From Propioniciclava soli (GTDB lineage: Bacteria > Actinomycetota > Actinomycetes > Propionibacteriales > Propionibacteriaceae): a stretch of DNA of 64,000 bases. The position numbers were made by a program, and so were the translations under genes. The stretch covers positions 106,440-170,439 of the forward strand of contig NZ_JACYOT010000013.1 in NCBI RefSeq assembly GCF_014858005.1, written 5' to 3'. Below are positions 15,442-24,463 of this stretch, piece after piece. The notes under the pieces are model-generated. The model was not told the origin of the DNA and searched no databases. It saw only the letters and a list, made by a program, of their open reading frames with translations. Every line of letters starts with the position of its first letter. Position 1 is the first letter of the stretch.

Positions 15442-16236
15442 TCAGGAGCCGGCGCGGGGCCGGTGCTCGTCTCCGATCTCGAGCACCATCGCATCGTGGA
15501 TCGCCGAGTGGCGTTCGCGCACCGGGTGCTGCTGGCTCGGCGTCGGCCCCACCGTCTGGCCCGCCTCGACGACCGCGCCGGTGGTGATGAGGTAGCGGGC
15601 CGTGTCGGCGAGGAAGCGGAACAGGTCCGAGGGAGGCCGCCTGCTGTGCTCGATCACGAGGTCGCGCGCGCCGAAGGCGTCCAGCCCCAGGGTGTAGGCC
15701 GAGTGGGTGCCGTCGGGTTCGTCCATGACCCACACGGAGGTCCACAGGTCGGCCGGCACCTGCTTGGACTCCACCGCGGCGCTGAACCCGCGCGCATAGG
15801 CGTCCGCGGGGTACACGGCCGACGCCTGGGCACTGTGCACGGCCACGGCGCCGGGCAGCCCGGCCACGACCGTCGCGATGACCGACCAGATCGTCGCCTC
15901 CTGCAGCGCCTGGGCGCGCGGCTCGGGCACCTCGCCCGGGTGGAGCACGGTGATGACGACGTGGCTGCGGTGCTGGGCGACCGCGTCGGTCTGACCCTGC
16001 CACCACACGGGGTGACAGGCGCGCAGCGCGGCGGCAGCGTCCAGCGAGACGGCGTTGCCAGCCACCATCGCCCGCACCAGACCGGTCGAGACCACGGCCG
16101 CGTCCACCTTGCCCTTGCCCGGGATGTCGAGGGTCTGGGCCGACGCGCCGTCAGCGAACTCCTCGGCCAACGCCTCGGCGAGGTCGGACGCCATCGGCGC
16201 GGCCCCGGCGAACAGCACGGCCCCCGAAACCGTCAT
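15442..16236 (-). CDS. DUF4261-like protein of unknown function
   Basis: A 264-residue protein without membrane segments. It resembles the DUF4261 family: an N-terminal alpha/beta region, VVITVLHPGEVPEP..ALQEATIWSVIATVVAGLPGAVAVHSAQASAVYPADAYARG in the middle, and SAYTLGLDAFGARDLVIEHSRRPP near the end. No catalytic motif is evident. The start at 16236 overlaps the bcp stop (ATGA), so it is the second gene of a bcp operon. It converges with the oxidoreductase gene, 13 bases apart. Confidence 0.7.
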   Translation of the reverse strand: MTVSGAVLFAGAAPMASDLAEALAEEFADGASAQTLDIPGKGKVDAAVVSTGLVRAMVAGNAVSLDAAAALRACHPVWWQGQTDAVAQHRSHVVITVLHPGEVPEPRAQALQEATIWSVIATVVAGLPGAVAVHSAQASAVYPADAYARGFSAAVESKQVPADLWTSVWVMDEPDGTHSAYTLGLDAFGARDLVIEHSRRPPSDLFRFLADTARYLITTGAVVEAGQTVGPTPSQQHPVRERHSAIHDAMVLEIGDEHRPRAGS

Positions 16237-16712
16237 GCGATGCCGAGGTCGCGGCGGAGCTTGGCGACGTGGCCCGTCGCCCTCACGTTGTACTGGGCGA
16301 CCGAGATGGTCCCTGCCCCCGTCTCGTCCACGTCGACCACGAACGTGGAGCGGAGGACGCCGGTGATCTCCTTGCCATAGAGCAGCTTCGTTCCCCAGGC
16401 GCCGTACGCCTCGAGGGTGGTGCGCTCGGGGTCGGCGAGCAGGGTGATGGTGAGGGCCTCCTTCTCGCGGAACCCGGCCAGCTTGGCCACCGCATCCGGC
16501 GAGATGCCCAGCACGTCGAAGCCGGCCGCAGCGATCGCGTCGGCCGACGCCGTGAAGTCGACGGCCTGGGTGGTGCACCCCGGCGTGGACGCGGCGGGGT
16601 AGAAATAGACGATGACCCGACGCCCCGCGTAGTCGGACAGCGACACGGTGGTGCCGTCGGCAGCAGGCAGGGTGAAGGGCGGGGCGGGGTCGCCCACCTG
16701 GAGTCTGGCCAT
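16233..16712 (-). CDS. bcp: Peroxiredoxin of the Bcp/PrxQ type
   Basis: A 159-residue thiol peroxidase reducing H2O2 and organic hydroperoxides. The peroxidatic site is ASTPGCTTQ with Cys46, in the family position after VIVYFYPA. No second cysteine occurs anywhere in the protein, so it would work as a 1-Cys enzyme needing an external thiol. The start has no proper ribosome site; TAGGGT on the minus strand (16719-16724) lies six bases before ATG, suggesting a leaderless message. It is followed by an overlapping DUF4261-like gene. Confidence 0.93.
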   Translation of the reverse strand: MARLQVGDPAPPFTLPAADGTTVSLSDYAGRRVIVYFYPAASTPGCTTQAVDFTASADAIAAAGFDVLGISPDAVAKLAGFREKEALTITLLADPERTTLEAYGAWGTKLLYGKEITGVLRSTFVVDVDETGAGTISVAQYNVRATGHVAKLRRDLGIA

Positions 16713-16718
16713 GACTCC

Positions 16719-16740
16719 ACCCTAGCTTCTGGCATAGGGT
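16719..16740. promoter_or_regulatory. Divergent promoters giving two leaderless mRNAs
   Basis: Two copies of TAGGGT, one per strand, lie back to back: minus at 16719-16724 ending six bases before bcp ATG, plus at 16735-16740 ending seven bases before the DUF3618 ATG. Both fit -10 boxes with transcription starting at the start codon. Confidence 0.6.
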
Positions 16741-16747
16741 GGGCCCC

Positions 16748-17026
16748 ATGCGGACCAAGGAAGAGATCCAGGCCGAGATCGCGGCGGCCCGGGCGCGACT
16801 CGCGAGCAATGTCGAAGGCCTCATCACCCAGGCCCACCCCCGCGCGGTCGCCGCGCGGACGGTGCAGGACGCCAAGGGGCTGCTCAGCTCCGAGGTGGAC
16901 GCGGTGAAGTCGCAGTTCGTGGACCCGACGGGCGAGCCCCGCTATGAGCGGATCGGTGCGCTCGGTCTGGCGGTCGCCGCCTCGGTCGCGTTCCTCTTCG
17001 TGGTCCGCTCCATCGCGCAGGGCTGA
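16748..17026 (+). CDS. DUF3618 small membrane-anchored protein
   Basis: A 92-residue protein with the DUF3618 signature start RTKEEIQAEIAAARARLASNVEGLI, a helical charged region, and one C-terminal membrane segment (IGALGLAVAASVAFLFVVRS). The cytoplasmic amphipathic helix plus anchor is typical of the family; function unknown. ATG 16748 is chosen over GTG 16739 because the family begins MRT and because of TAGGGT seven bases upstream. Confidence 0.8.
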   Translation: MRTKEEIQAEIAAARARLASNVEGLITQAHPRAVAARTVQDAKGLLSSEVDAVKSQFVDPTGEPRYERIGALGLAVAASVAFLFVVRSIAQG

Positions 17027-17054
17027 GCCCCCCGCGGGCTGATCGCCCCCACGC

Positions 17055-17092
17055 GCCGGACGCCGCACCCTTCGTGAGGTGGGGCGTCCGGC
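17055..17092 (+). terminator. Hairpin terminator after the DUF3618 gene
   Basis: GCCGGACGCC (17055-17064) pairs perfectly with GGCGTCCGGC (17083-17092), with an inner CACC/GGTG helix, followed by CGTGTTTGG. It separates the DUF3618 gene from the sugar transporter promoter region. Confidence 0.75.
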
Positions 17093-17116
17093 CGTGTTTG
17101 GTTCCAGTTCTATAAC

Positions 17117-17124
17117 AAACGTTT
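17117..17124. promoter_or_regulatory. Putative LacI-type operator upstream of the sugar importer
   Basis: The 8-bp palindrome AAACGTTT sits 102 bases before the binding-protein ATG inside an AT-rich patch unusual for the region (tataac...tttaca). AACGTT also lies in the promoter of the lacI gene at 41,440. Functional assignment is inferred. Confidence 0.45.
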
Positions 17125-17225
17125 ACACACGTAATCCTCTGCTTTCGTGTGGGGTAGGTTGGCCCGGTCCGGGGTCAGTGCTCGTCCGCGGGCGCCGCTC
17201 CACCACCACACAGAAGTGAGGATTG

Positions 17226-18611
17226 ATGTCGAAGAAGATGACGAGGGCCTTCGCCGTGGCCCTGTCCGCCGGGGCGCTGCTGACCGCCTCCGCCTGCTCC
17301 AGCGGAGGCACCGCCACGGCCCCCACAACCCCCACCCAAGAGGTCGACTGCTCGGCGTTCGAGACCTATGGCGACCTGAACGGCACGACGGTCACCGTCT
17401 ACACCTCGATCGCCAGTGACGCCGAGGCGCAGCCGCACATCGACGCCTTCAAGCCGTTCGAGGAGTGCACCGGTGCCACGGTCGAGTACGAGGGCAGCCG
17501 CGAGTTCGAGGCCCAGCTCCCCGTGCGCGTCGCCGCGGGCAACGCCCCCGACCTGGCCTACTTCCCCCAGCCCGGCCTGCTGCAGACCATCGTCAACGGC
17601 AACCCGGACGCCGTCGTGCCGGTCGGCGAGGCGGCCGCGGCGAACGTCGACCAGTACTACAACGAGGCTTGGAAGATGTACGGGACGGTCAACGACACGT
17701 TCTACGGCATCCCGATCGGCGCGAACGCGAAGTCGTTCGTCTGGTACAGCCCGTCCGCCTTCGCGGACGCGGGCTACGAGGTGCCCACCACGTGGCAGGA
17801 GCTGATGGACCTGTCGCAGCAGATCGTCACCGACAACCCCGACGGCTCGGTGAAGCCGTGGTGCGCGGGCATCGAGTCCGGCGACGCCACCGGCTGGCCG
17901 GCCACCGACTGGGTCGAGGACATGATGCTGCGCGTCGGCACCCCGGAGCAGTACGACCAGTGGGTGACCCACGAGATCCCGTTCAACGACCCGGTCGTCG
18001 TCGAGGCCATCGACCAGGCCGGCTCGATCCTCAAGAACGCCGACTACGTCAACGGCGGCTTCGGCGACGTCCGCTCGATCGCCGCCACCCCGTTCACCGA
18101 CGCGGGCTTCCCGATCGTCGACGGCACCTGCTTCATGCACCGTCAGGCGTCCTTCTACCAGGCGAACTGGCAGGAGGCCGGTGGCGACATCACCGTGGGT
18201 GAGGACGGCGACGTGTGGGCCTTCGCCCTGCCGGCCGAGACCACGGACAGCGTCCCGATGCTCGTGGGTGGCGAGTTCGCCATGGCCTTCCGCGACGCCC
18301 CCGAGGTCGCGGCGCTGCAGGCGTACCTGACGAGCCCCGAGTGGAGCAACGTCAAGGCGCAGACCACCCCGAACGGTGGCTGGCTCTCGGCGAACACCGA
18401 GCTCGACCCGTCGAACCTGGCCATGCCGATCGACCGGCTCTCCTACGAGCTGATCACCGACCCGAACGCCGTGGTCCGCTTCGACGGCTCCGACCTGATG
18501 CCCAGCGCCGTCGGCGCCGGTTCCTTCTGGAAGGAGATGACGGACTGGATCGCCCTGGACAAGAGCTCCCAGGACGCCGCCAACGCCATCGAAGCCTCCT
18601 GGCCCGCCTGA
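17226..18611 (+). CDS. Sugar ABC transporter substrate-binding lipoprotein
   Basis: A 461-residue carbohydrate-binding lipoprotein of the family 1 extracellular solute-binding type. Signal: KKMTRAFAVALSAGALL with lipobox LTASAC. The mature part shows TVTVYTSIASDAEAQPHIDAFKPFEECTGATVEYEGSREFEAQLPVRVAAGNAPDLAYFPQPG split across a classic family opening, and Trp-rich segments later. It resembles AglE-like alpha-glucoside binding proteins. ATG 17226 follows GAGG by four bases. Two permeases follow; no ATPase gene is nearby, so a shared MsmK-type ATPase is likely. Confidence 0.9.
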   Translation: MSKKMTRAFAVALSAGALLTASACSSGGTATAPTTPTQEVDCSAFETYGDLNGTTVTVYTSIASDAEAQPHIDAFKPFEECTGATVEYEGSREFEAQLPVRVAAGNAPDLAYFPQPGLLQTIVNGNPDAVVPVGEAAAANVDQYYNEAWKMYGTVNDTFYGIPIGANAKSFVWYSPSAFADAGYEVPTTWQELMDLSQQIVTDNPDGSVKPWCAGIESGDATGWPATDWVEDMMLRVGTPEQYDQWVTHEIPFNDPVVVEAIDQAGSILKNADYVNGGFGDVRSIAATPFTDAGFPIVDGTCFMHRQASFYQANWQEAGGDITVGEDGDVWAFALPAETTDSVPMLVGGEFAMAFRDAPEVAALQAYLTSPEWSNVKAQTTPNGGWLSANTELDPSNLAMPIDRLSYELITDPNAVVRFDGSDLMPSAVGAGSFWKEMTDWIALDKSSQDAANAIEASWPA

Positions 18612-18628
18612 TCGTCTGACCCTCTCGC

Positions 18629-18675
18629 ACCGGGGGCTCCGCCACGACCGCACCGGCCGTGGCGGGGCCCCCGGT
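18629..18675 (+). terminator. Intercistronic hairpin between binding protein and permease genes
   Basis: A near-perfect 18-bp stem (ACCGGGGGC-TCCGCCACG with CGTGGCGGG-GCCCCCGGT, one wobble) lies in the 92-base gap. Such hairpins limit read-through and protect upstream mRNA, giving an excess of binding protein over permease. That role is inferred. Confidence 0.75.
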
Positions 18676-18703
18676 CGACGACCCCTTCTGAAAGGAGGGC
18701 CCC

Positions 18704-19666
18704 ATGGACTGGCTCATGCAGCCGGACACCACGGTGGAGAAGTTCATCGTGATGTTCGTCGCGATCGCGCTCTTCGCCGCCGTCATGGCCGTGGTTCTGC
18801 TGGTGGTCGACCGCCCCAGCCTCCCGCGCTGGTTCGCCGCCCTGGGTTACCTCGGGCCGGCGCTGCTGCTCATCCTGCTCGGCCTGTTGATCCCCGCCAT
18901 CATGACGGTGCGCAACTCGCTGTACTCCAACGACGGGTCGACCTTCGTCGGCCTTGACAACTACGCCACGGTCTTCAGCCAGGACCTGTTCCTCATCGTG
19001 CTGCGGAACACCTTCTTCTGGGTGCTGCTCGTGCCGCTGGTCTCCACCGCGCTCGGCCTCGTCTACGCCGTCCTCGTCGACCGCACCCGGTTCGAGAAGT
19101 TCGCCAAGACCCTGGTCTTCCTGCCCATGGCCATCTCCATGGTGGGCGCGGGCATCATCTGGAAGTTCGTCTACGACGGCCAGGTCGGCCTGCTCAACGC
19201 GCTCCTCGGCCTGGGTGGGGTGCCCACCCAACAGTTCCTGCTGGACGCCCCGTACAACACCTTCTACCTGATCGTCGTCATGATCTGGATCCAGACCGGT
19301 TTCGCCATGACGGTGCTCTCCGCCGCCATCAAGGCCATCCCCGACGAGACCATCGAGGCCGCCAAGATGGACGGCGCGACCGGCATGCGGATGTTCTGGC
19401 AGATCACGGTGCCGAGCGTCCGGCCCGCGATCATCGTGGTCATCACCACGATCGCCATGGCCACCCTGAAGGCGTTCGACATCGTCCGCACCATGACGGG
19501 CGGCCAGTTCGACACCTCGATCGTCGCCCTGGAGTTCTACACCCAGACCTTCGGACGCCAGGCCGGCGGCATCGGCGCGGCACTGGCCGTCCTGCTGTTC
19601 GTGCTGGTCCTGCCCATCATCATCTACAACGTGCGCCAGATGCGCATCACGGAGGGGGAGCGATGA
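18704..19666 (+). CDS. Sugar ABC transporter permease (MalF/AglF-like)
   Basis: A 320-residue binding-protein-dependent permease with an extra N-terminal membrane segment (KFIVMFVAIALFAAVMAVVLLVV) before the usual six. The EAA loop reads EAAKMDGATGMRMFWQITVPSVRP. ATG 18704 follows AAAGGAGG by a good distance. It ends in ATGA overlap with the second permease. Together they form the membrane channel for the sugar bound by the preceding lipoprotein. Confidence 0.92.
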   Translation: MDWLMQPDTTVEKFIVMFVAIALFAAVMAVVLLVVDRPSLPRWFAALGYLGPALLLILLGLLIPAIMTVRNSLYSNDGSTFVGLDNYATVFSQDLFLIVLRNTFFWVLLVPLVSTALGLVYAVLVDRTRFEKFAKTLVFLPMAISMVGAGIIWKFVYDGQVGLLNALLGLGGVPTQQFLLDAPYNTFYLIVVMIWIQTGFAMTVLSAAIKAIPDETIEAAKMDGATGMRMFWQITVPSVRPAIIVVITTIAMATLKAFDIVRTMTGGQFDTSIVALEFYTQTFGRQAGGIGAALAVLLFVLVLPIIIYNVRQMRITEGER

Positions 19667-20571
19667 CCGACAACACCGCCGTCGCCGTCCACGGCCCCAC
19701 CCGCAAGCTGACGCGGGCCGAGCAGCGGAAGGAGGACAGCAAGACGCGGCTGTCGTCGCCCGCGGCGTCCGCCATCGCCGTCATCATCGCGGTCGTGTGG
19801 ACGATCCCCACCGCCGGGCTGCTGATCACGTCGTTCCGCGAGCCGTCCGCCATCCGGCGCACCGGTTGGTGGACGGCGTTCACCAACCCGATGTTCACCC
19901 TGGAGAACTACGAGACGGTGCTCACCGGCTCGGGTGATCTCGTCGGCCCGTTCGTGAACTCGCTGATCATCACGATCCCCTCGGTGGTCATCCCGATCAT
20001 CCTGGCCCTGCTGGCCGCGTACGCGTTCGCGTGGATCGACTTCAAGGGCCGCGACTGGCTGTTCGCCGCCGTGTTTGCGCTGCAGATCGTGCCCATCCAG
20101 GTCACGCTCATCCCGCTGCTCAGCCAGTACGTCCGGTTCGGCCTCGTCGGCACCTACTGGACGGTGTGGCTCTCCCACACCATCTTCGGCCTGCCGCTCG
20201 CCATCTTCCTGCTGCACAACTTCATGCGGGAGATCCCGCGGTCGCTCATCGAGGCGGCCCGGGTGGATGGCGCCGGCCACGTGCGCACCTTCTTCCAGGT
20301 GCTCATGCCGCTGTTGGTGCCGGCGATCGCCTCGTTCGGCATCTTCCAGTTCCTGTGGGTGTGGAACGACCTGCTGGTCGGCCTGACCTTCGCCCGCGCG
20401 GACTACCGCCCCATCACGGTGGCCATCGCCGAGATGGCCGGCAGCCGCGGCCAGGCCTGGCACCTGCTCTCCGCGGGCGCCTTCGTGGCCATGCTGCTGC
20501 CCGTCATCGTCTTCCTGGCGCTGCAGCGGTTCTTCGTCCGCGGCATGCTGGCGGGCGGCGTCAAGGGGTAG
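19663..20571 (+). CDS. Sugar ABC transporter permease (MalG/AglG-like)
   Basis: A 302-residue permease partner with six membrane segments after a basic cytoplasmic tail. The EAA loop is EAARVDGAGHVRTFFQVLMPLLVP, and the C-terminus GMLAGGVKG is the usual MalG-type ending that docks into the ATPase dimer. It starts inside the stop of the previous permease (ATGA). It converges with the ABC exporter gene with only four bases between their stops. Confidence 0.92.
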   Translation: MTDNTAVAVHGPTRKLTRAEQRKEDSKTRLSSPAASAIAVIIAVVWTIPTAGLLITSFREPSAIRRTGWWTAFTNPMFTLENYETVLTGSGDLVGPFVNSLIITIPSVVIPIILALLAAYAFAWIDFKGRDWLFAAVFALQIVPIQVTLIPLLSQYVRFGLVGTYWTVWLSHTIFGLPLAIFLLHNFMREIPRSLIEAARVDGAGHVRTFFQVLMPLLVPAIASFGIFQFLWVWNDLLVGLTFARADYRPITVAIAEMAGSRGQAWHLLSAGAFVAMLLPVIVFLALQRFFVRGMLAGGVKG

Positions 20572-20575
20572 CCCG

Positions 20576-22456
20576 TCAGCCCAACGACGCGATCCACGAG
20601 CGGTGGAGCGCCGCGTATCGCCCGCCGGAGCCCAACAGCCCGGCGGGCGATCCGTCTTCCACCACCCGGCCGTGCTCCAGCACGAGCACCCGGTCGGCGA
20701 TCTCGACGGTCGACAGGCGGTGCGCGATGATGACGGCCGTCCGGTCGGCCAGCACGGTGTGCAGGGCCCGCTGCACCACGCGTTCGGACGGGATGTCGAG
20801 CGAGCTCGTCGCCTCATCGAGGATCAGCACGGCCGGGTCGGCCAGGAATGCCCGCGCGAAGGCCACGAGCTGCCGTTGACCCGCCGAGAGCCGGCCGCCG
20901 CGCTTGCCGACGTCGGTGGCGTAGCCCTCGGGCAGGGCGGCGATGAAGGCGTCGGCGCCGACGGCGCGGGCAGCGGCGGTCACCTCGTCGTCGGAGGCGT
21001 CCGGCCGTCCGAAGCGGATGTTGTCGGCCACCGAGCCCGCGAACATCACGTTCTCCTGCGTCACCATGACGACGTGGCGGCGCAGCTCGGCGTCCGCCAG
21101 ATCGCGCAGGTCGACCCCGTCGAGGGTGACGCGGCCGGCGTTCGGGTCGTAGAAGCGGCACAGCAGCTTGGCGATGGTGGTCTTGCCCGCCCCCGTGGTG
21201 CCCACGAGGGCCACCGTCTGGCCGGCCGGGATCGCGAGGTCGAGGCCCGGCAGCACCGGGGTGCCGTCCACGTAGGAGAACGCGACTCCCGTGAGCGCGA
21301 GCGCACCCGACGCGTCGGGCAGCGGGGTGGGCGAGGCCGGCTCGGCCACCGCCGGCTCCTCCTCCAGGACGCCCGACAGCTTCTCCAGCGCCGAGATCGC
21401 CGACTGGAACGTGTTGTAGAACTGGCTGATCTCCTGCATCGGCTCGAAAAACTGCCGCAGGTAGAGCAGGAAGGCGGTGAGCACGCCGACCGTCATCGAG
21501 CCCTCGAGGACGAACAGGCCGCCGAGCAGCAGCACCAGGCCGGTTGTGACGTTGCCGATGCCGCGGATGCCCGGCATGAAGACCGCCACGAGCCGGAACG
21601 AGGTGACGTTGACCGCCCGGTAGCGGTCCGCCAGACCGGTGAACAGCTCCTGGTTGCGTGGCTCGCGCCGGTTGGCCTGCACCGCCCGGATGCCGGTCAT
21701 CGACTCCACGAAGTGCACGATGACCTGGGCGGACGCCTCGCGCACCCGCCGGTAGGTGCGGGCCGAGGCCGTGCTGAACCAGCGCACGAGCAGCGCGACG
21801 AAGACCACCGACGTCAGGCACGCCAGGCCGAGGCGCCAGTCGAGGACGAGCAGCATCACCGAGACGCCCAGCAGCGTCAGCACCGCCGAGACCAGCCCGT
21901 CGAAGCCGCCCCCCACCAGCTCGGCGATCGCGTCCATGTCGGACGTCAACCGCGAGACGGCCCGCCCCGAGGTGTAGCGGTCGTGGAACGCGACGTCGAG
22001 GCGCTGGAAGTGGCGGAACACGCGGCGGCGCAACGCGAGCAGGATGTCTTGACCGATGCGGCCGAACAGCCGCAGGAAGAACACGCGGGCCACGGTCTGC
22101 ACGACCACCGCGACGCCCATGACGGCCAACACCTCCAGCAGGATGCGCGGGCCCCGGTCGGCCATGAGGGGCGGGATGCCCAGGTCGATGCCGCGCTGCA
22201 CCAGCAGGGGTGCGCTCAGCCGGGCGACGTTCTCGAGCACCAGGGCCACGATGAGCACCGGCAGGAGCCGCACATGGGGGCGCAACAGCTCGCCGAGGAG
22301 CCGGCGGCTGCGGCCGCGGAGCTGGACGCCGGCCGCCTCGGCGGCCTGCTCGTTCTCCTCGGCCGCGACGCCGCGCCAGGAGGTGTCGTCGTCCGGCGGC
22401 GTCGGCGAGGATGAGGGCTGGGGTGAGGCCTGGGGAGAGGGCGCGGCGCTGCTCAT
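20576..22456 (-). CDS. ABC exporter half-transporter, catalytic-site subunit
   Basis: A 626-residue fused membrane and ATPase protein, second gene of a heterodimeric exporter pair. After a disordered N-terminus, six membrane helices (about residues 60-340) precede an ATPase domain with GTTGAGKTT, signature LSAGQ, and Walker B followed by the catalytic glutamate (LILDEATSSLD), then IIAHRLST as H-loop. Start 22456 overlaps the stop of the partner gene (ATGA). A frame joining both genes into 1202 residues is an artefact of high GC. The substrate is unknown; lipid or drug export is usual for the family. Confidence 0.93.
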   Translation of the reverse strand: MSSAAPSPQASPQPSSSPTPPDDDTSWRGVAAEENEQAAEAAGVQLRGRSRRLLGELLRPHVRLLPVLIVALVLENVARLSAPLLVQRGIDLGIPPLMADRGPRILLEVLAVMGVAVVVQTVARVFFLRLFGRIGQDILLALRRRVFRHFQRLDVAFHDRYTSGRAVSRLTSDMDAIAELVGGGFDGLVSAVLTLLGVSVMLLVLDWRLGLACLTSVVFVALLVRWFSTASARTYRRVREASAQVIVHFVESMTGIRAVQANRREPRNQELFTGLADRYRAVNVTSFRLVAVFMPGIRGIGNVTTGLVLLLGGLFVLEGSMTVGVLTAFLLYLRQFFEPMQEISQFYNTFQSAISALEKLSGVLEEEPAVAEPASPTPLPDASGALALTGVAFSYVDGTPVLPGLDLAIPAGQTVALVGTTGAGKTTIAKLLCRFYDPNAGRVTLDGVDLRDLADAELRRHVVMVTQENVMFAGSVADNIRFGRPDASDDEVTAAARAVGADAFIAALPEGYATDVGKRGGRLSAGQRQLVAFARAFLADPAVLILDEATSSLDIPSERVVQRALHTVLADRTAVIIAHRLSTVEIADRVLVLEHGRVVEDGSPAGLLGSGGRYAALHRSWIASLG

Positions 22457-24267
22457 GCCAGCTCCGCCTCGGCATCGAAGTCGGCGCTCAGCAGCTCGCG
22501 GTACTCGGGGACGGTGGCGAGCAGCTCGGCGTGGGTGCCGACGTGCGTGATCGTGCCCGACTCCAGCAGGGCCACCTGGTCGGCCAGCAGCACGGTGGAG
22601 GCCCGGTGGGCGACGACGATGCCGGTGACGCCCACCAGGACGCGGCGCAGCGCCTCCTCGACCAGCGCCTCGGTGTGGATGTCGAGGGCGGACAGGGTGT
22701 CGTCCAGCACCAGCACCCGCGGCCGGGTGAGGATCGCGCGGGCCAGGGCGAGCCGCTGCCGCTGGCCGCCCGACAGGCTCATGCCCTGCTCGCCGATGCG
22801 GGTGTCGAGCCCCCAGGGCAGGTCGTGGACGAACTGCGCCTGGGCGACCTCGAGGGCCTGTTCGATCTCGGCCTCGGTGGCGTCCGGACGCCCCAGCGTC
22901 AGGTTCTCCCGGGCCGACATGGAGAACAGCGTCGGATCCTCGAACGCCGTCGCCACCAGGGAGCGCAGGTGGGCGAGCTTCAGGTCGCGGACGTCGACGC
23001 CGTCGATCGTGACCGAGCCCGCCGTCACGTCCGCCAGCCGGGCCACCAGGGCGGTCAAGGTCGACTTGCCCGAGCCCGTACCGCCGACCAGAGCGACCGT
23101 CTCGCCGGGCGCGACGGTGAGGTTGACGCCGTGCAGGACGTCGTCGTCGGCGTCCGGGAAGCGGAACGCCACGTCGGTGAAGCGCAGCGCGCCGCGGGGG
23201 GCGTCCAGGACGCGCGGGCCGTCGACGATCGTCTCGGGGGCGTCCAGGATCTCGCAGACGCGGTCGGCCGCGGTCATTGCGTCCTGGGTCATGCTGAGCA
23301 GGAAGCCGAGCGCGGCCACCGGCCAGATCAGCGACAACATGAGCGTGATGAAGGCCACCAGGGTGCCGAGGGTGAGCCGGTCCTGCGCTGCGGCGAGCGC
23401 GCCGATGGCCAGCACTGCGATGAGCGTGACGGTGGGGATGACCTCCAGGAAGGTCCAGAACCGGCTCACGTTGCGCACCCGCTCGAGCGCGGTGGCCCGC
23501 AGGCGGGTGGCGCGCTCGTCGAACTCGGCGAACATGTGGCGGCCGCGTCCGAAGGCCTTGATGACGCGCAGCCCCTGCACCGATTCCTCCACCGAGGACG
23601 CCACGTCGCCCGTCTGGTCCTGGATGCGGCGCGACAGCCGGGTGTAGGCGCGCTCGTTGAGCAGGCACAGGGCGACGACCGGCACGGCCGACACGGCGAC
23701 CACGACGCCCATCGGCCAGTACATGCCGATCAACAGGATCGTGACGACGGTGATCTGCAACACGTTGAGGATCAGGAACAGCAGCCCGAACCCGAGGAAT
23801 CGCCGCATCGTCGACAGGTCGTTCATGACCCGGCTGAGCAGCTGGCCCGAATCCCACTGGCCGTGGAAACCCAGCGGCAGGCGTTGCAGCTTGGCGTACA
23901 GGTCGAGCCGGATGCCGGTCTCGGCGCCCAACGTGCCGATCGAGACGATCCAGCGGCGGATGAACGTCAACACCGCGTCGACGATGCCCACGGCCAGTGC
24001 CAGCGCGCCAAGGGCGTAGAGCCCGGGCCGATCGGAGTTCGCCACCGGCCCGTCGATGATGGCCCGCGCGATGAGTGGCGTCACGATGCCGACCCCCGTG
24101 CCCAGCAGGGCGACGACGAACATGATGACGAACCGGGACGCGTAGGGGCGCAGGTAGGTGCGGAACCGCCACAGGGACGCCCACGCCGCGCGTCGGCGTG
24201 ACGGGGGTGCAACGAGGGGCTGCCGCTGGAGCGCGTCACCGTAGAGATCCCACACCGAGGTGGACAT
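22453..24267 (-). CDS. ABC exporter half-transporter, degenerate-site subunit
   Basis: A 604-residue fused membrane/ATPase protein. Six membrane helices (from FVIMFVVALLGTGVGIVTPLIARAI) precede GGTGSGKST, a canonical LSGGQRQRLALARAI signature, and a Walker B region reading VLVLDDTLSALD where Asp replaces the catalytic Glu. This is the usual asymmetry of heterodimeric exporters such as LmrCD or TM287/288. ATG at 24267 has GGAAGG a few bases upstream; the N-terminal extension to 24321 runs toward tRNA-Lys and is rejected. Confidence 0.93.
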   Translation of the reverse strand: MSTSVWDLYGDALQRQPLVAPPSRRRAAWASLWRFRTYLRPYASRFVIMFVVALLGTGVGIVTPLIARAIIDGPVANSDRPGLYALGALALAVGIVDAVLTFIRRWIVSIGTLGAETGIRLDLYAKLQRLPLGFHGQWDSGQLLSRVMNDLSTMRRFLGFGLLFLILNVLQITVVTILLIGMYWPMGVVVAVSAVPVVALCLLNERAYTRLSRRIQDQTGDVASSVEESVQGLRVIKAFGRGRHMFAEFDERATRLRATALERVRNVSRFWTFLEVIPTVTLIAVLAIGALAAAQDRLTLGTLVAFITLMLSLIWPVAALGFLLSMTQDAMTAADRVCEILDAPETIVDGPRVLDAPRGALRFTDVAFRFPDADDDVLHGVNLTVAPGETVALVGGTGSGKSTLTALVARLADVTAGSVTIDGVDVRDLKLAHLRSLVATAFEDPTLFSMSARENLTLGRPDATEAEIEQALEVAQAQFVHDLPWGLDTRIGEQGMSLSGGQRQRLALARAILTRPRVLVLDDTLSALDIHTEALVEEALRRVLVGVTGIVVAHRASTVLLADQVALLESGTITHVGTHAELLATVPEYRELLSADFDAEAELA

Positions 24268-24316
24268 CGCACCTTCCGCAGTGAACGGGTTGGGACCGCT
24301 GGCCGATCCCCAGTGG

Positions 24317-24389
<73 letters not shown>

Positions 24390-24463
24390 GCGAAGAAGAA
24401 CGTTACCCCACCGCCGCGGTGTTCACGAAATCGGGTCGCTCCCGGTTGCCGCGACCGCGGGAG

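Noticed and set aside
20576..24184. A single 1202-codon minus-strand frame spanning both ABC exporter genes
   Set aside because: Its first half is an out-of-phase reading of the partner gene rich in Arg/Pro/His; the true genes meet at an ATGA overlap at 22453-22456.
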